A DNA stretch of 64,000 bases. Origin: Citrobacter amalonaticus (GTDB lineage: Bacteria > Pseudomonadota > Gammaproteobacteria > Enterobacterales > Enterobacteriaceae). Below are positions 35,200-44,379 of this stretch, piece after piece; within the stretch, counting starts at the first letter, position 1; every line of letters starts with the position of its first letter. Position numbers and translations under genes: made by a program. The notes beneath the pieces are model-generated. The model saw only the letters and a program-made list of their open reading frames with translations. It made no database searches and was not told the origin of the DNA. The stretch is taken from positions 385,068 to 449,067 of the forward strand of contig NZ_PQMB01000004.1 in the NCBI RefSeq assembly GCF_002918555.1, in the 5' to 3' direction.

Positions 35200-35227
35200 A
35201 TTATACCTGTCACGCGCCACCATGCAA
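35200..35227 (-). promoter_or_regulatory. leuX promoter
   Basis: Reading on the minus strand, TTGCAT (-35) and TATAAT (-10) are spaced 16 bases, about 30 bases before the tRNA 5' end. Confidence 0.7.
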
Positions 35228-35378
35228 GCAGTTGCGTACGGTAGTTTCGTTAAGTGTCGAAAAAACAAGCACTCCTTCTCTGACGGTTTTCATCGTCCTT
35301 TATCCCCTCTTCTGCAAAGCGGCGCAGCATCTCATGCTCTACACTTTCCTGTTCAACACCACATTGAGGGGAAACACG

Positions 35379-36398
35379 ATGGCGATGATAAAAAGTTACG
35401 CAGCAAAAGAAGCTGGCAGCGAACTCGAACTCTATGAATATGATGCGGGCGAGCTTAAGCCGGAAGATGTCGAAGTCCAGGTGGATTACTGCGGTATTTG
35501 TCATTCAGACCTGTCGATGATCGACAATGAATGGGGATTCTCTCAGTATCCGCTGGTTGCCGGACACGAGGTAATAGGCCGCGTGGCGGCGCTCGGCAGC
35601 GCGGCGCAAGATAAAGGTCTGAAGGTTGGTCAGCGCGTTGGGATTGGCTGGACTGCACGCAGCTGCGGGCACTGCGATGCCTGTATCAGTGGCAATCAGA
35701 TTAACTGTCTGGAAGGCTCCGTTCCCACCATCCTCAACCGCGGCGGCTTTGCCGAAAAGCTGCGTGCAGACTGGCAGTGGGTGATCCCGCTTCCGGAAAG
35801 CATCGATATCGAATCCGCCGGCCCTCTGCTGTGCGGCGGTATCACCGTGTTCAAACCGCTGCTGATGCACCATGTCACCGCCACCAGCCGCGTTGGCGTA
35901 ATCGGTATCGGTGGACTGGGCCATATCGCCATCAAGCTGCTGCATGCGATGGGCTGCGAAGTTACCGCGTTCAGCTCCAGTCCGGCGAAAGAACAGGAAG
36001 TACTGGCGATGGGGGCCGATAAAGTCGTCAACAGTCGCGATCCAGAGGCACTGAAAGCGCTGGCAGGCCAGTTCGATCTCATTATCAACACCGTCAATGT
36101 CGATCTCGACTGGCAGCCCTACTTCGAAGCGCTGGCCTATGGTGGCAACTTCCACACCGTCGGGGCGGTACTGAAGCCGCTTCCGGTTCCGGCGTTTACC
36201 CTGATCGCCGGGGATCGCAGCATCTCTGGCTCGGCAACCGGTACGCCTTATGAACTGCGTAAGCTGATGAAATTTGCCGGTCGCAGTAAAGTCGCGCCGA
36301 CCACAGAACTCTTTCCGATGTCGCAAATCAACGAGGCTATCCGGCACGTTCGCGATGGTAAGGCCCGCTATCGCGTGGTGCTGAAAGCTGACTTCTGA
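35379..36398 (+). CDS. ahr: NADPH-dependent aldehyde reductase, zinc alcohol dehydrogenase family
   Basis: 339 residues, the same length as E. coli Ahr (YjgB). It reduces a broad range of aldehydes to alcohols in the cytoplasm. Catalytic zinc ligands are in CGICHSD and GHEVIG, and the structural zinc cysteines are in [15 protein letters not shown]. The nucleotide-binding GIGGLGH motif is present. The ATG at 35379 with GAGGGG seven bases upstream is chosen over a longer open frame that would run back into leuX. It is the first backbone gene beyond the island and convergent with idnK. Confidence 0.95.
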   Translation: MAMIKSYAAKEAGSELELYEYDAGELKPEDVEVQVDYCGICHSDLSMIDNEWGFSQYPLVAGHEVIGRVAALGSAAQDKGLKVGQRVGIGWTARSCGHCDACISGNQINCLEGSVPTILNRGGFAEKLRADWQWVIPLPESIDIESAGPLLCGGITVFKPLLMHHVTATSRVGVIGIGGLGHIAIKLLHAMGCEVTAFSSSPAKEQEVLAMGADKVVNSRDPEALKALAGQFDLIINTVNVDLDWQPYFEALAYGGNFHTVGAVLKPLPVPAFTLIAGDRSISGSATGTPYELRKLMKFAGRSKVAPTTELFPMSQINEAIRHVRDGKARYRVVLKADF

Positions 36399-36422
36399 TT
36401 TTCTGACCCAGCGCGTCGATGC

Positions 36423-36965
36423 TCATACTGACGCGCTGAGACTCTCCTGCGCCTGGCGAAAAGCAAAAACCGCCTGCCGACACTGCTCCGTCACGCTCTC
36501 AATGTCATGGTTCGCATCAATACGCACGACATCTTTTTCATCCGACTTCGGGCATTCCAGCGCATCAAACTGGCTTTTCAGCAAACCGACTGGCATAAAA
36601 TGCCCAGCCCGGCGCTCCATCCGCGCCTGGATGGTGTCATAGTCACCATCCAGCCAGAGGAAATGCACGTTGGGGCTGCCTTTACGTAAAAAATCGCGAT
36701 ACTGTTTTTTTAATGATGAGCAAACAATAAATCCCGTTTCATTCTTTTTATAAAGACTGTAGGACGCATCGTTTAACCGTTCTAACCACGGCAATCGGTC
36801 TTCATCGGTTAATGGAATCCCCTGAGACATTTTATCAATGTTTTTGGCTGGATGGAGATCGTCACCATCAATGAATTTCGCCGATAATAACGCGGCAACT
36901 TTATTGCCAATTAACGATTTACCACTTCCCGAAACGCCCATCAAAATATAGCTTTCCCCGGCCAT
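36423..36965 (-). CDS. idnK: Gluconokinase, D-gluconate (thermosensitive type)
   Basis: 180 residues. Walker A GVSGSGKS at residues 10-17, DGDDLHP substrate region and RAGHFMP typical of gluconokinases. It phosphorylates D-gluconate to 6-phosphogluconate, the last step of L-idonate use before the Entner-Doudoroff or pentose phosphate path. It diverges from idnD across about 220 bases that hold a GntR/IdnR-type operator and a CRP-like site. Confidence 0.95.
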   Translation of the reverse strand: MAGESYILMGVSGSGKSLIGNKVAALLSAKFIDGDDLHPAKNIDKMSQGIPLTDEDRLPWLERLNDASYSLYKKNETGFIVCSSLKKQYRDFLRKGSPNVHFLWLDGDYDTIQARMERRAGHFMPVGLLKSQFDALECPKSDEKDVVRIDANHDIESVTEQCRQAVFAFRQAQESLSASV

Positions 36966-37066
36966 TTAAATACCCCTGAGTCGTATTCCATGATCTGATA
37001 CTACGCCTGCACATTCAGCAATTTCACGTTTTTTTATTTCCATCAACAAGAATTACAAGGCGCATC

Positions 37067-37082
37067 ACGTTATGCGTAACAT
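37067..37082. promoter_or_regulatory. IdnR/GntR operator in the idnK-idnD divergent region
   Basis: ACGTTATGCGTAACAT fits the GntR/IdnR palindrome (ATGTTA, four bases, TAACAT) with one mismatch. It is placed to control both idnK and idnDO. Confidence 0.7.
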
Positions 37083-37103
37083 TGTAGTGTAACAATTTTC
37101 ACG

Positions 37104-37119
37104 CGTGATCTTCATCACA
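37104..37119. promoter_or_regulatory. CRP-binding site
   Basis: CGTGATCTTCATCACA matches the CRP consensus (TGTGA, six bases, TCACA) with one mismatch. Catabolite activation of the idn genes is known in E. coli. Confidence 0.7.
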
Positions 37120-37183
37120 AATAATAACAATTAAAACCGCTTAAATGCACCTGAGGTGACTACCAGACCCCAGTGAGGAATTT

Positions 37184-38227
37184 ATGGAAGTGAAAACCCA
37201 ATCCTGCGTTGTTGCAGGTAAGCATTCTGTTGCCGTAACACAACAGAATATCGCATGGAATAATAAAGGCACGCTCGTAAAAATAACACGAGGCGGTATT
37301 TGCGGGTCCGACCTGCATTATTATCAGGAGGGAAAAGTTGGTAACTTCACAATAAAAGCGCCGATGATTTTAGGCCATGAAGTGATTGGTAAAGTCGTTC
37401 ATAGTGATTCAAAAACATTACGTGAAGGACAGCGGGTTGCCATTAATCCGTCTAAGCCATGCGGCCACTGTAAATACTGTCTTCAGCATGAAGAAAACCA
37501 GTGTACTGAAATGCGCTTCTTTGGCAGCGCCATGTATTTTCCACATGTTGATGGTGGTTTTACCCAGTTTAAAACTGTCGATACTGCCCAGTGCGTCCCT
37601 TATCCGGAACAGGCGGATGAAAAAGTTATGGCCTTTGCCGAACCGCTGGCGGTGGCTATCCATGCAGCCCATGAGGCCGGCGATCTTCAGGGTAAACGGG
37701 TGTTTATCTCCGGGGTCGGGCCAATTGGCTGTCTGATCGTCAGCGCGGTAAAAACCCTGGGCGCTGCGGAAGTGGTCTGTGCGGATATCAGCCCCCGTTC
37801 ACTGTCGCTGGCGCAGCAAATGGGCGCAGATACTCTGGTGAATCCGCAGCATGACTCGCTGGATAGCTGGAAAGAGGAAAAAGGCTATTTCGATATCAGC
37901 TTTGAGGTGTCGGGCCACCCCTCTTCCATCACTACCTGCCTGGAAGTGACCCGCGCAAAAGGCGTGATGGTGCAGGTTGGAATGGGCGGCGCAGTTCCGG
38001 ATTTCCCGATGATGATGCTAATCGGCAAAGAGATCGCCCTGAAAGGCTCTTTCCGGTTTACCACCGAATTCAACACCGCCGTCTCCTGGCTTGCTCATAA
38101 CGTGATTAATCCCCTGCCACTGCTGAGTGCGGAATATCCGTTCACCGATCTGGAACAGGCGCTGATCTTCGCGGGCGATAAAACACAGGCGGCGAAAGTG
38201 CAGCTGGTTTTTGAGAATGAAAAATAA
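37184..38227 (+). CDS. idnD: L-idonate 5-dehydrogenase
   Basis: 347 residues; E. coli IdnD is 343. It oxidises L-idonate to 5-ketogluconate with NAD(P)+. It is a medium-chain zinc dehydrogenase with GGICGSDLHYY and GHEVIGKV catalytic zinc region, CGHCKYCLQHEENQC structural zinc loop and GVGPIG nucleotide site. GTGAGGA precedes the ATG. It is followed 11 bases later by idnO, so the two are co-transcribed under IdnR and CRP. Confidence 0.96.
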   Translation: MEVKTQSCVVAGKHSVAVTQQNIAWNNKGTLVKITRGGICGSDLHYYQEGKVGNFTIKAPMILGHEVIGKVVHSDSKTLREGQRVAINPSKPCGHCKYCLQHEENQCTEMRFFGSAMYFPHVDGGFTQFKTVDTAQCVPYPEQADEKVMAFAEPLAVAIHAAHEAGDLQGKRVFISGVGPIGCLIVSAVKTLGAAEVVCADISPRSLSLAQQMGADTLVNPQHDSLDSWKEEKGYFDISFEVSGHPSSITTCLEVTRAKGVMVQVGMGGAVPDFPMMMLIGKEIALKGSFRFTTEFNTAVSWLAHNVINPLPLLSAEYPFTDLEQALIFAGDKTQAAKVQLVFENEK

Positions 38228-38238
38228 GGAAGGACACC

Positions 38239-39003
38239 ATGAACGATCTTTTTTCGCTGGAAGGTAAAAATATTTTAATCACCGGCTCCGCCCAGGGGAT
38301 CGGCTATTTGCTGGCCACCGGGCTTGGCAAATATGGCGCACAAATTATCGTTAACGATATTACGCCAGAACGCGCAGCAGCAGCGGTAACAAAACTACAG
38401 CAGGATGGGATCCGCGCCGTTGCAGCGCCCTTCAATGTAACCCACAAACAGGAAATCGACGACGCGGTTGAACAGATAGAAAAAGATATTGGTCCTGTCG
38501 ATGTGCTGGTGAATAACGCCGGGATCCAGCGTCGCCATCCGTTTACCGAATTCCCAGAACAGGAGTGGAACGATGTCATCGCGGTAAACCAGACCGCCGT
38601 GTTCCTCGTGTCTCAGGCGGTGACGCGCCGCATGGTGGCGCGCCAGGCCGGGAAAGTTATCAACATCTGCTCAATGCAAAGCGAGCTGGGCCGCGACACC
38701 ATCACCCCGTATGCCGCTTCAAAAGGTGCGGTGAAAATGCTGACACGCGGGATGTGCGTAGAGTTAGCGCGTCATAACATCCAGGTTAACGGCATCGCGC
38801 CGGGATACTTTAAAACAGAGATGACCAAAGCGCTGGTTGAGGATGAAGCCTTCACCGCCTGGCTGTGTAAACGAACCCCTGCCGCACGCTGGGGCGATCC
38901 GCAGGAACTGATTGGCGCAGCGGTGTTCCTCTCTTCCAAAGCGTCTGATTTTGTTAACGGCCATTTGCTATTTGTCGATGGCGGCATGCTGGTCGCCGTC
39001 TGA
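38239..39003 (+). CDS. idnO: 5-keto-D-gluconate 5-reductase
   Basis: 254-residue short-chain dehydrogenase that reduces 5-ketogluconate to D-gluconate. It has the TGSAQGIGY cofactor motif, NNAG, and the catalytic Ser and YAASK. AAGGA precedes the ATG. It is followed by a terminator-like hairpin and an ERIC element before idnT, so expression of the transporter may be partly uncoupled here. Confidence 0.96.
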   Translation: MNDLFSLEGKNILITGSAQGIGYLLATGLGKYGAQIIVNDITPERAAAAVTKLQQDGIRAVAAPFNVTHKQEIDDAVEQIEKDIGPVDVLVNNAGIQRRHPFTEFPEQEWNDVIAVNQTAVFLVSQAVTRRMVARQAGKVINICSMQSELGRDTITPYAASKGAVKMLTRGMCVELARHNIQVNGIAPGYFKTEMTKALVEDEAFTAWLCKRTPAARWGDPQELIGAAVFLSSKASDFVNGHLLFVDGGMLVAV

Positions 39004-39024
39004 TACAACACAACGCAACATCAC

Positions 39025-39048
39025 GCAGCGCCCAGGCGCTGCATTTTT
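39025..39048 (+). terminator. Terminator-like hairpin after idnO
   Basis: GCAGCGCC / GGCGCTGC, an 8-bp perfect stem with a very short loop, followed by ATTTTT. It lies inside the idn gene series, just upstream of the ERIC element. Confidence 0.65.
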
Positions 39049-39057
39049 GGCCCCCCC

Positions 39058-39180
39058 TAAATAATTCGAGTTGCAGGACGGCGGCAAGTAAATGAACCCG
39101 ATGAGCTTACTTGAGTAAGTGATTCGGGTGAGTGAGCGTAGCCAACACACCTGCAACCTGAAGTATGACGGGGATATAAG
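39058..39180. repeat. ERIC element between idnO and idnT
   Basis: About 123 bases with ERIC-like ends (AATTCGAGTTGCAGG ... CACCTGCAACCTGAAGTATGACGG) and the internal AGCTTAC / GTAAGT and GTGAGTGAGCG regions. It forms a long imperfect hairpin when transcribed. Confidence 0.85.
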
Positions 39181-39190
39181 AGAAAAGATT

Positions 39191-40510
39191 ATGCCATTAA
39201 TCATAATTGCGGCAGGCGTCGCACTGCTTCTGGTCCTGATGATTGGCTTTAAAGTCAACGGCTTTATAGCCCTGGTACTGGTCGCGGCGGTCGTCGGATT
39301 TGCCGAAGGGATGGACGCACAAGCCGTTTTACACTCGATTCAAAACGGGATCGGCGGCACGCTCGGCGGGCTGGCGATGATCCTCGGTTTTGGCGCGATG
39401 TTGGGTAAATTAATTTCCGATACGGGCGCAGCGCAGCGCATCGCCACCACGCTTATCGATACTTTCGGTAAAAAACACGTGCAGTGGGCGCTGGTCGTCA
39501 CCGGGCTGGTTGTCGGTCTGGCAATGTTCTTTGAAGTGGGTTTTGTTCTGCTGCTGCCACTGGTGTTTACGGTGGTGGCGTCTTCGGGTTTACCACTGCT
39601 GTACGTGGGTGTCCCCATGGTGGCAGCCCTCTCCGTCACTCATTGCTTTCTGCCGCCGCATCCAGGTCCGACCGCCATTGCGACAATCTTTGAGGCGAAT
39701 CTCGGTACAACGCTGCTGTATGGGTTCATTATAACGATTCCAACCGTCATCGTCGCAGGCCCACTGTTTTCAAAACTGCTAACGCGTTTCGAAAAAGCGC
39801 CGCCGGAAGGATTATTTAATCCGCATCTGTTCACCGAAGAGGAGATGCCGTCGTTCTGGAACAGTATCTTTGCAGCAGTCATCCCGGTCATACTGATGGC
39901 GGTGGCGGCAGTGTGCGAAATCACCCTGCCGAAGACCAACAGCGTGCGGGTGTTCTTTGAGTTTATCGGTAACCCTGCGGTGGCGCTGTTTATCGCCATT
40001 GTGCTGGCCATTTTCACTCTTGGTCGGCGTAATGGCCGGACGATAGAGCAAATCATGGATATCGTGGGTGACTCCATCGGCGCCATTGCGATGATTGTGT
40101 TTATTATCGCTGGCGGCGGCGCGTTCAAGCAGGTTCTGGTGGATAGCGGCGTGGGTCAGTATATCTCGCAGCTGATGACGGGCACCTCGCTCTCACCTCT
40201 GCTCATGTGCTGGACGGTTGCGGCATTACTGCGCATTGCGCTTGGTTCAGCCACCGTCGCGGCGATCACCACCGCAGGCGTGGTACTGCCGATAATCAAC
40301 GTCACCCACGCCGATCCCGCGCTGATGGTCCTGGCAACCGGCGCTGGCAGTGTGATCGCCTCACACGTTAACGATCCGGGCTTCTGGTTGTTTAAAGGCT
40401 ACTTTAACCTCAGCGTGGGTGAAACGTTGCGGACGTGGACCGTCATGGAAACGCTGATTTCTGTTATGGGCCTGCTGGGCGTACTGGCGCTCAACGCAAT
40501 TCTCCATTAA
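39191..40510 (+). CDS. idnT: L-idonate/5-ketogluconate/gluconate proton symporter
   Basis: 439 residues, a Gnt-family symporter of the inner membrane with about 12-14 hydrophobic segments and the GntP signature region HCFLPPHPGPTA. The start at 39191 (MPLIIIAAG) matches the E. coli length; a longer open frame to 39119 lies in the ERIC element and is not used. It imports L-idonate for IdnD. Confidence 0.95.
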   Translation: MPLIIIAAGVALLLVLMIGFKVNGFIALVLVAAVVGFAEGMDAQAVLHSIQNGIGGTLGGLAMILGFGAMLGKLISDTGAAQRIATTLIDTFGKKHVQWALVVTGLVVGLAMFFEVGFVLLLPLVFTVVASSGLPLLYVGVPMVAALSVTHCFLPPHPGPTAIATIFEANLGTTLLYGFIITIPTVIVAGPLFSKLLTRFEKAPPEGLFNPHLFTEEEMPSFWNSIFAAVIPVILMAVAAVCEITLPKTNSVRVFFEFIGNPAVALFIAIVLAIFTLGRRNGRTIEQIMDIVGDSIGAIAMIVFIIAGGGAFKQVLVDSGVGQYISQLMTGTSLSPLLMCWTVAALLRIALGSATVAAITTAGVVLPIINVTHADPALMVLATGAGSVIASHVNDPGFWLFKGYFNLSVGETLRTWTVMETLISVMGLLGVLALNAILH

Positions 40511-40576
40511 GGCGTTACGAAGGGGTAGTTTTATCACCGGGGAACAATGTCGTCGTTCCCCGGCACTGGAGACAAA

Positions 40577-41575
40577 ATGAGGAACCACAGAATTTCCTTG
40601 CAGGACATCGCCACGCTCGCGGGCGTCACTAAAATGACGGTGAGCCGCTATATCCGTTCGCCGAAAAAGGTCGCAAAGGAAACCGCCGATCGTATCGCGC
40701 AGATCATGGAGGAGATCAATTACATCCCAAACCGTGCGCCTGCCATGCTGCTGAATGCGCAAAGTTACACGCTTGGCGTACTGATCCCCTCTTTTCAGAA
40801 CCAGTTGTTCGCCGATATTCTTGCCGGTATTGAATCGGTGACTTCCGGCCATAACTACCAGACGCTGATTGCGAACTACAACTATGATCGCGAATCGGAG
40901 GAAGAGTCGGTCATCAATCTGCTGTCCTATAATATCGACGGCATTATTCTTTCCGAAAAGTACCACACCCTCAGAACGGTGAAGTTCCTGCGCTCAGCCG
41001 CCATTCCGATTATCGAACTGATGGATATCCAGGGCGATCGTCTGGACATGGAAGTAGGATTCGATAATCGTCAGGCGGCGTTTGATATGGTCAGCACCAT
41101 GCTGGATAAGCGCCAGCGGCAGAAAGTCCTCTACCTTGGGTCAAAAGATGATATCCGTGATGAGCAACGTTATCACGGTTACTGCGATGCGATGACGCGG
41201 CAGGGACTGACGCCTTTACGGGTCAATCCACGAGCCATTTCCTCTATTCATCTGGGTACACAACTGATGCGCGACGCGCTCGGCGAGCACCCCGATCTGG
41301 ATGGCGTGTTTTGCACTAATGATGATATCGCGATGGGCGCCCTGCTTTTTTGCCGGGAACGTAACCTCTCTGTCCCTGAGCAGATCTCCATTGCCGGATT
41401 CCACGGGCTGGAGATGGGCCGACAGATGATCCCAAGTCTTGCCAGCGTGATCACCCCCCGTTTTGACATCGGTCGTACCGCCGCGCAGATGTTACTGAGC
41501 AAAATCAAGAACAACGACCATAACCACAATACGATTGATTTAGGGTATCAGATTTACCACGGCAATACGCTTTAA
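40577..41575 (+). CDS. idnR: LacI-family regulator of the idn genes
   Basis: 332 residues, equal to E. coli IdnR. The N-terminal LacI helix-turn-helix is ISLQDIATLAGVTKMTVSRY; the rest is a sugar-binding periplasmic-type domain. The start at 40577 with GGAGA is chosen over an upstream in-frame ATG at 40547. It senses idonate or 5-ketogluconate and acts at the 37067 operator; it cross-talks with GntR sites in E. coli. Confidence 0.96.
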   Translation: MRNHRISLQDIATLAGVTKMTVSRYIRSPKKVAKETADRIAQIMEEINYIPNRAPAMLLNAQSYTLGVLIPSFQNQLFADILAGIESVTSGHNYQTLIANYNYDRESEEESVINLLSYNIDGIILSEKYHTLRTVKFLRSAAIPIIELMDIQGDRLDMEVGFDNRQAAFDMVSTMLDKRQRQKVLYLGSKDDIRDEQRYHGYCDAMTRQGLTPLRVNPRAISSIHLGTQLMRDALGEHPDLDGVFCTNDDIAMGALLFCRERNLSVPEQISIAGFHGLEMGRQMIPSLASVITPRFDIGRTAAQMLLSKIKNNDHNHNTIDLGYQIYHGNTL

Positions 41576-41596
41576 GAGCCTGTCCTGCCAGGCTCT
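41575..41596 (+). terminator. Hairpin after idnR
   Basis: AGAGCCTG / CAGGCTCT, an 8-bp perfect stem with a six-base loop. The following T-run is weak, so termination may be partial or Rho-assisted. Confidence 0.5.
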
Positions 41597-41676
41597 GCGT
41601 CATTTTCTCTTCCTGACACATACTTTCTTTCATGGACATTGCCTATACTCCACGCAGGATAAATGGAGGAAATTTC

Positions 41677-43179
41677 ATGAGCTCACCCCTGTTAATTGCC
41701 CGCACGCTGGATACAGAACTGTTCCTGCTGCCGGGCATGGCAAACCGTCACGGCCTGATTACCGGCGCGACCGGGACCGGTAAAACCGTCACCCTGCAAA
41801 AACTGGCGGAATCACTGTCGGAAATCGGCGTCCCGGTATTTATGGCGGATGTGAAAGGTGACTTAACTGGCGTGGCGCAGGAAGGCGCAGGCTCCGAAAA
41901 GCTGCTTACCCGACTGAAAAATATCGGCGTCAACGACTGGCAGCCACATGCCAGCCCGGTGATATTGTGGGATATCTTCGGCGAGAAAGGTCATCCGGTG
42001 CGGGCCACCGTCTCGGACCTCGGGCCGCTGCTGCTCGCGCGTCTGCTGAACCTGAATGAAGTGCAGTCCGGCGTGCTGAATATTATCTTCCGCATTGCCG
42101 ATGACCAGGGCCTGTTGCTGCTGGATTTCAAAGACCTGCGGGCAATCACCCAGTATATCGGCGATAACGCTAAATCTTTCCAGAATCAGTACGGCAATAT
42201 CAGTAGCGCCTCGGTTGGGGCGATCCAGCGCGGGCTGCTCACGCTTGAACAACAAGGCGCCACGCACTTCTTTGGCGAACCGATGCTTGAGATTAAAGAC
42301 TGGATGCGCACCGATGCTAACGGCAGAGGGATCATCAATATCCTCAGCGCGGAAAAACTCTACCAGATGCCAAAACTGTACGCCGCCAGCCTGCTATGGA
42401 TGCTCTCTGAGCTTTATGAACAGCTGCCGGAAGCGGGCGATCTGGAAAAACCCAAACTGGTCTTCTTCTTCGACGAGGCGCATCTGTTGTTCAACGACGC
42501 CCCGCAGGTGCTGCTGGATAAAATCGAGCAGGTCATCCGCCTGATCCGCTCAAAAGGGGTCGGCGTCTGGTTTGTCTCGCAGAATCCGTCTGATATTCCG
42601 GACAACGTGCTCGGTCAGTTGGGTAACCGCGTGCAGCACGCCCTGCGCGCCTTCACGCCGAAAGATCAGAAGGCGGTGAAAACGGCAGCGCAAACCATGC
42701 GCGCCAATCCGGCGTTTGATACAGAGAAAGCGATCCAGGAACTGGGGACCGGTGAAGCACTGATCTCGTTTCTGGATGCCAAAGGCAGCCCGTCGGTGGT
42801 TGAGCGGGCAATGGTCATTGCGCCGTGCTCACGCATGGGACCGGTGACGGATGATGAGCGCAACGGGCTTATCAACCACTCCCCGCTGTACGGCAAATAT
42901 GAAGACGCCGTCGACCGTGAATCGGCCTGGGAGATGCTGCAAAAAGGCGTTCAGGCCGCCACCGATCAACAAAATAATCCCGAGGTAAAAGGTAAAGAAG
43001 TCGCCGTTGACGACGGCATTCTTGGCGGACTGAAGGATATTCTGTTTGGCAGTACCGGGCCGCGCGGCGGCAAGCGCGATGGCGTGGTGCAGAGCGTTGC
43101 GAAAAGCGCAGCGCGTCAGGTGACGAACCAGATTATCCGGGGGATGTTGGGTAGCCTGATGGGGGGCAGAAAACGCTAA
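41677..43179 (+). CDS. yjgR: HerA-like ATPase of the DUF853 family
   Basis: 500 residues, the size of E. coli YjgR. Walker A GATGTGKT is near residue 30, a Walker B-like LVFFFDEAH lies mid-protein and the sensor region is [13 protein letters not shown]. It is a cytoplasmic P-loop ATPase related to HerA/FtsK with no settled physiological role. The ATG at 41677 with a perfect GGAGGA is used rather than an upstream ATG at 41632. It is convergent with lptG across a REP cluster. Confidence 0.93.
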   Translation: MSSPLLIARTLDTELFLLPGMANRHGLITGATGTGKTVTLQKLAESLSEIGVPVFMADVKGDLTGVAQEGAGSEKLLTRLKNIGVNDWQPHASPVILWDIFGEKGHPVRATVSDLGPLLLARLLNLNEVQSGVLNIIFRIADDQGLLLLDFKDLRAITQYIGDNAKSFQNQYGNISSASVGAIQRGLLTLEQQGATHFFGEPMLEIKDWMRTDANGRGIINILSAEKLYQMPKLYAASLLWMLSELYEQLPEAGDLEKPKLVFFFDEAHLLFNDAPQVLLDKIEQVIRLIRSKGVGVWFVSQNPSDIPDNVLGQLGNRVQHALRAFTPKDQKAVKTAAQTMRANPAFDTEKAIQELGTGEALISFLDAKGSPSVVERAMVIAPCSRMGPVTDDERNGLINHSPLYGKYEDAVDRESAWEMLQKGVQAATDQQNNPEVKGKEVAVDDGILGGLKDILFGSTGPRGGKRDGVVQSVAKSAARQVTNQIIRGMLGSLMGGRKR

Positions 43180-43188
43180 CGCCAGCAC

Positions 43189-43285
43189 AGACCTGATAAG
43201 CGCAGCGCCATCAGGCACTGCGCTTTACCTTGCCGGATGGCGGAGAAACGCCTTATCCGGCCTGCGGCGCGGTGCCGCTATCCGA
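43189..43285. repeat. REP/BIME cluster between yjgR and lptG
   Basis: Two inverted REP-type motifs (GCCGGATGGCG and CGCCTTATCCGGCCTGC) plus a preceding GCGCAGCGCCATCAGGC hairpin, typical of bacterial interspersed mosaic elements between convergent genes. Confidence 0.85.
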
Positions 43286-43293
43286 CCAACAAT

Positions 43294-44379
43294 TTACGCC
43301 TTCCGCATCATCAGCCAGAGACTGATCAGGAAGAACGAAGCGCTTGGCAGCAGCGCGCCGATAATCGGTGGAATGCCATAAACCAGCGTCAGCGGACCGA
43401 AGATCTGGTCCAGAACGTAGAACACAAAGCCGAAGCTGATACCGGTGACCACACGCACGCCCATCGCTACGCTACGCAGCGGACCAAAGATAAACGACAG
43501 CGCCATCAGCATCATGACCGCCACAGAAAGCGGCTGGAAGATTTTGCTCCACATGTTGAGCTGGTAACGCCCGGCGTCCTGGCCGCTCGACTTCAGATAC
43601 TTCACGTAGTTATGCAAACCGCTAATGGAGAGCGCATCCGGATCCAGCGCCACCACGCCCAGCTTGTCCGGCGTGAGGTTGGTTTTCCACGTCCCACTCA
43701 CGGTTTGTGAACCGGTGATTTGCTTTGGATCTTTCAGGTCAGACTCATCCACCTGCGACAGACGCCAGATCTTATGTTCCGGATCGAACTTCGCGGAGGC
43801 GGCATAGCGCACAGACTGTAAACGGCGCTGGTCGTTAAAAGCATAAATGCTTATCCCCGCCAGCTCCTCATCACCCTTCACGCGTTCGATATAGACAAAG
43901 CTGTCGCCATCTTTCGCCCACAAACCTTGCTGGGTGGAGAGCAACGAGCCGCCGTACATCGCCTGCGCACGATAGTTACGTGCCATCTGCTCGCCCTGCG
44001 GAGCCACCCATTCGCCAATAGCCATTGTCAGCAGCACCAGCGGGATCGCGGTTTTCATAACCGAGAGCGCCACCTGCATCCGGGTAAAGCCGGATGCCTG
44101 CATGACCACCAGCTCGCTGCGCTGCGCCAGCATCCCCAGCCCCAGCAGCGCCCCAAGCAGCGCCGCCATTGGGAAGAAAATCTGCACATCTTTTGGCACG
44201 CTAAGCAGGGTATACATCCCTGCGCCCATCGCATCGTAGTTCCCCTGCCCGGCTTTTTTCAGCTGGTCAACAAACTTGATGATCCCGGAGAGCGACACCA
44301 GCATGAACAGAGTCATCATGATGGTGGTAAAAATGGTTTTACCGATATAGCGGTCAAGTACACCAAATGGCTGCATCAC
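43294..44379 (-). CDS. lptG: LPS export ABC transporter permease LptG
   Basis: 361 residues with two N-terminal and several C-terminal membrane segments flanking a periplasmic beta-jellyroll domain, the LptF/LptG layout. With LptF and LptB it extracts lipopolysaccharide from the inner membrane and passes it to LptC. The sequence is nearly that of E. coli LptG. The start may be 44376, one codon in, matching the 360-residue E. coli protein. Its start overlaps the lptF stop by four bases, so translation is coupled. Confidence 0.97.
   Translation of the reverse strand: MMQPFGVLDRYIGKTIFTTIMMTLFMLVSLSGIIKFVDQLKKAGQGNYDAMGAGMYTLLSVPKDVQIFFPMAALLGALLGLGMLAQRSELVVMQASGFTRMQVALSVMKTAIPLVLLTMAIGEWVAPQGEQMARNYRAQAMYGGSLLSTQQGLWAKDGDSFVYIERVKGDEELAGISIYAFNDQRRLQSVRYAASAKFDPEHKIWRLSQVDESDLKDPKQITGSQTVSGTWKTNLTPDKLGVVALDPDALSISGLHNYVKYLKSSGQDAGRYQLNMWSKIFQPLSVAVMMLMALSFIFGPLRSVAMGVRVVTGISFGFVFYVLDQIFGPLTLVYGIPPIIGALLPSASFFLISLWLMMRKA

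Noticed and set aside
35505..36347. 280-codon minus-strand frame opposite ahr
   Set aside because: Antisense of a conserved dehydrogenase; no domain or start signal.
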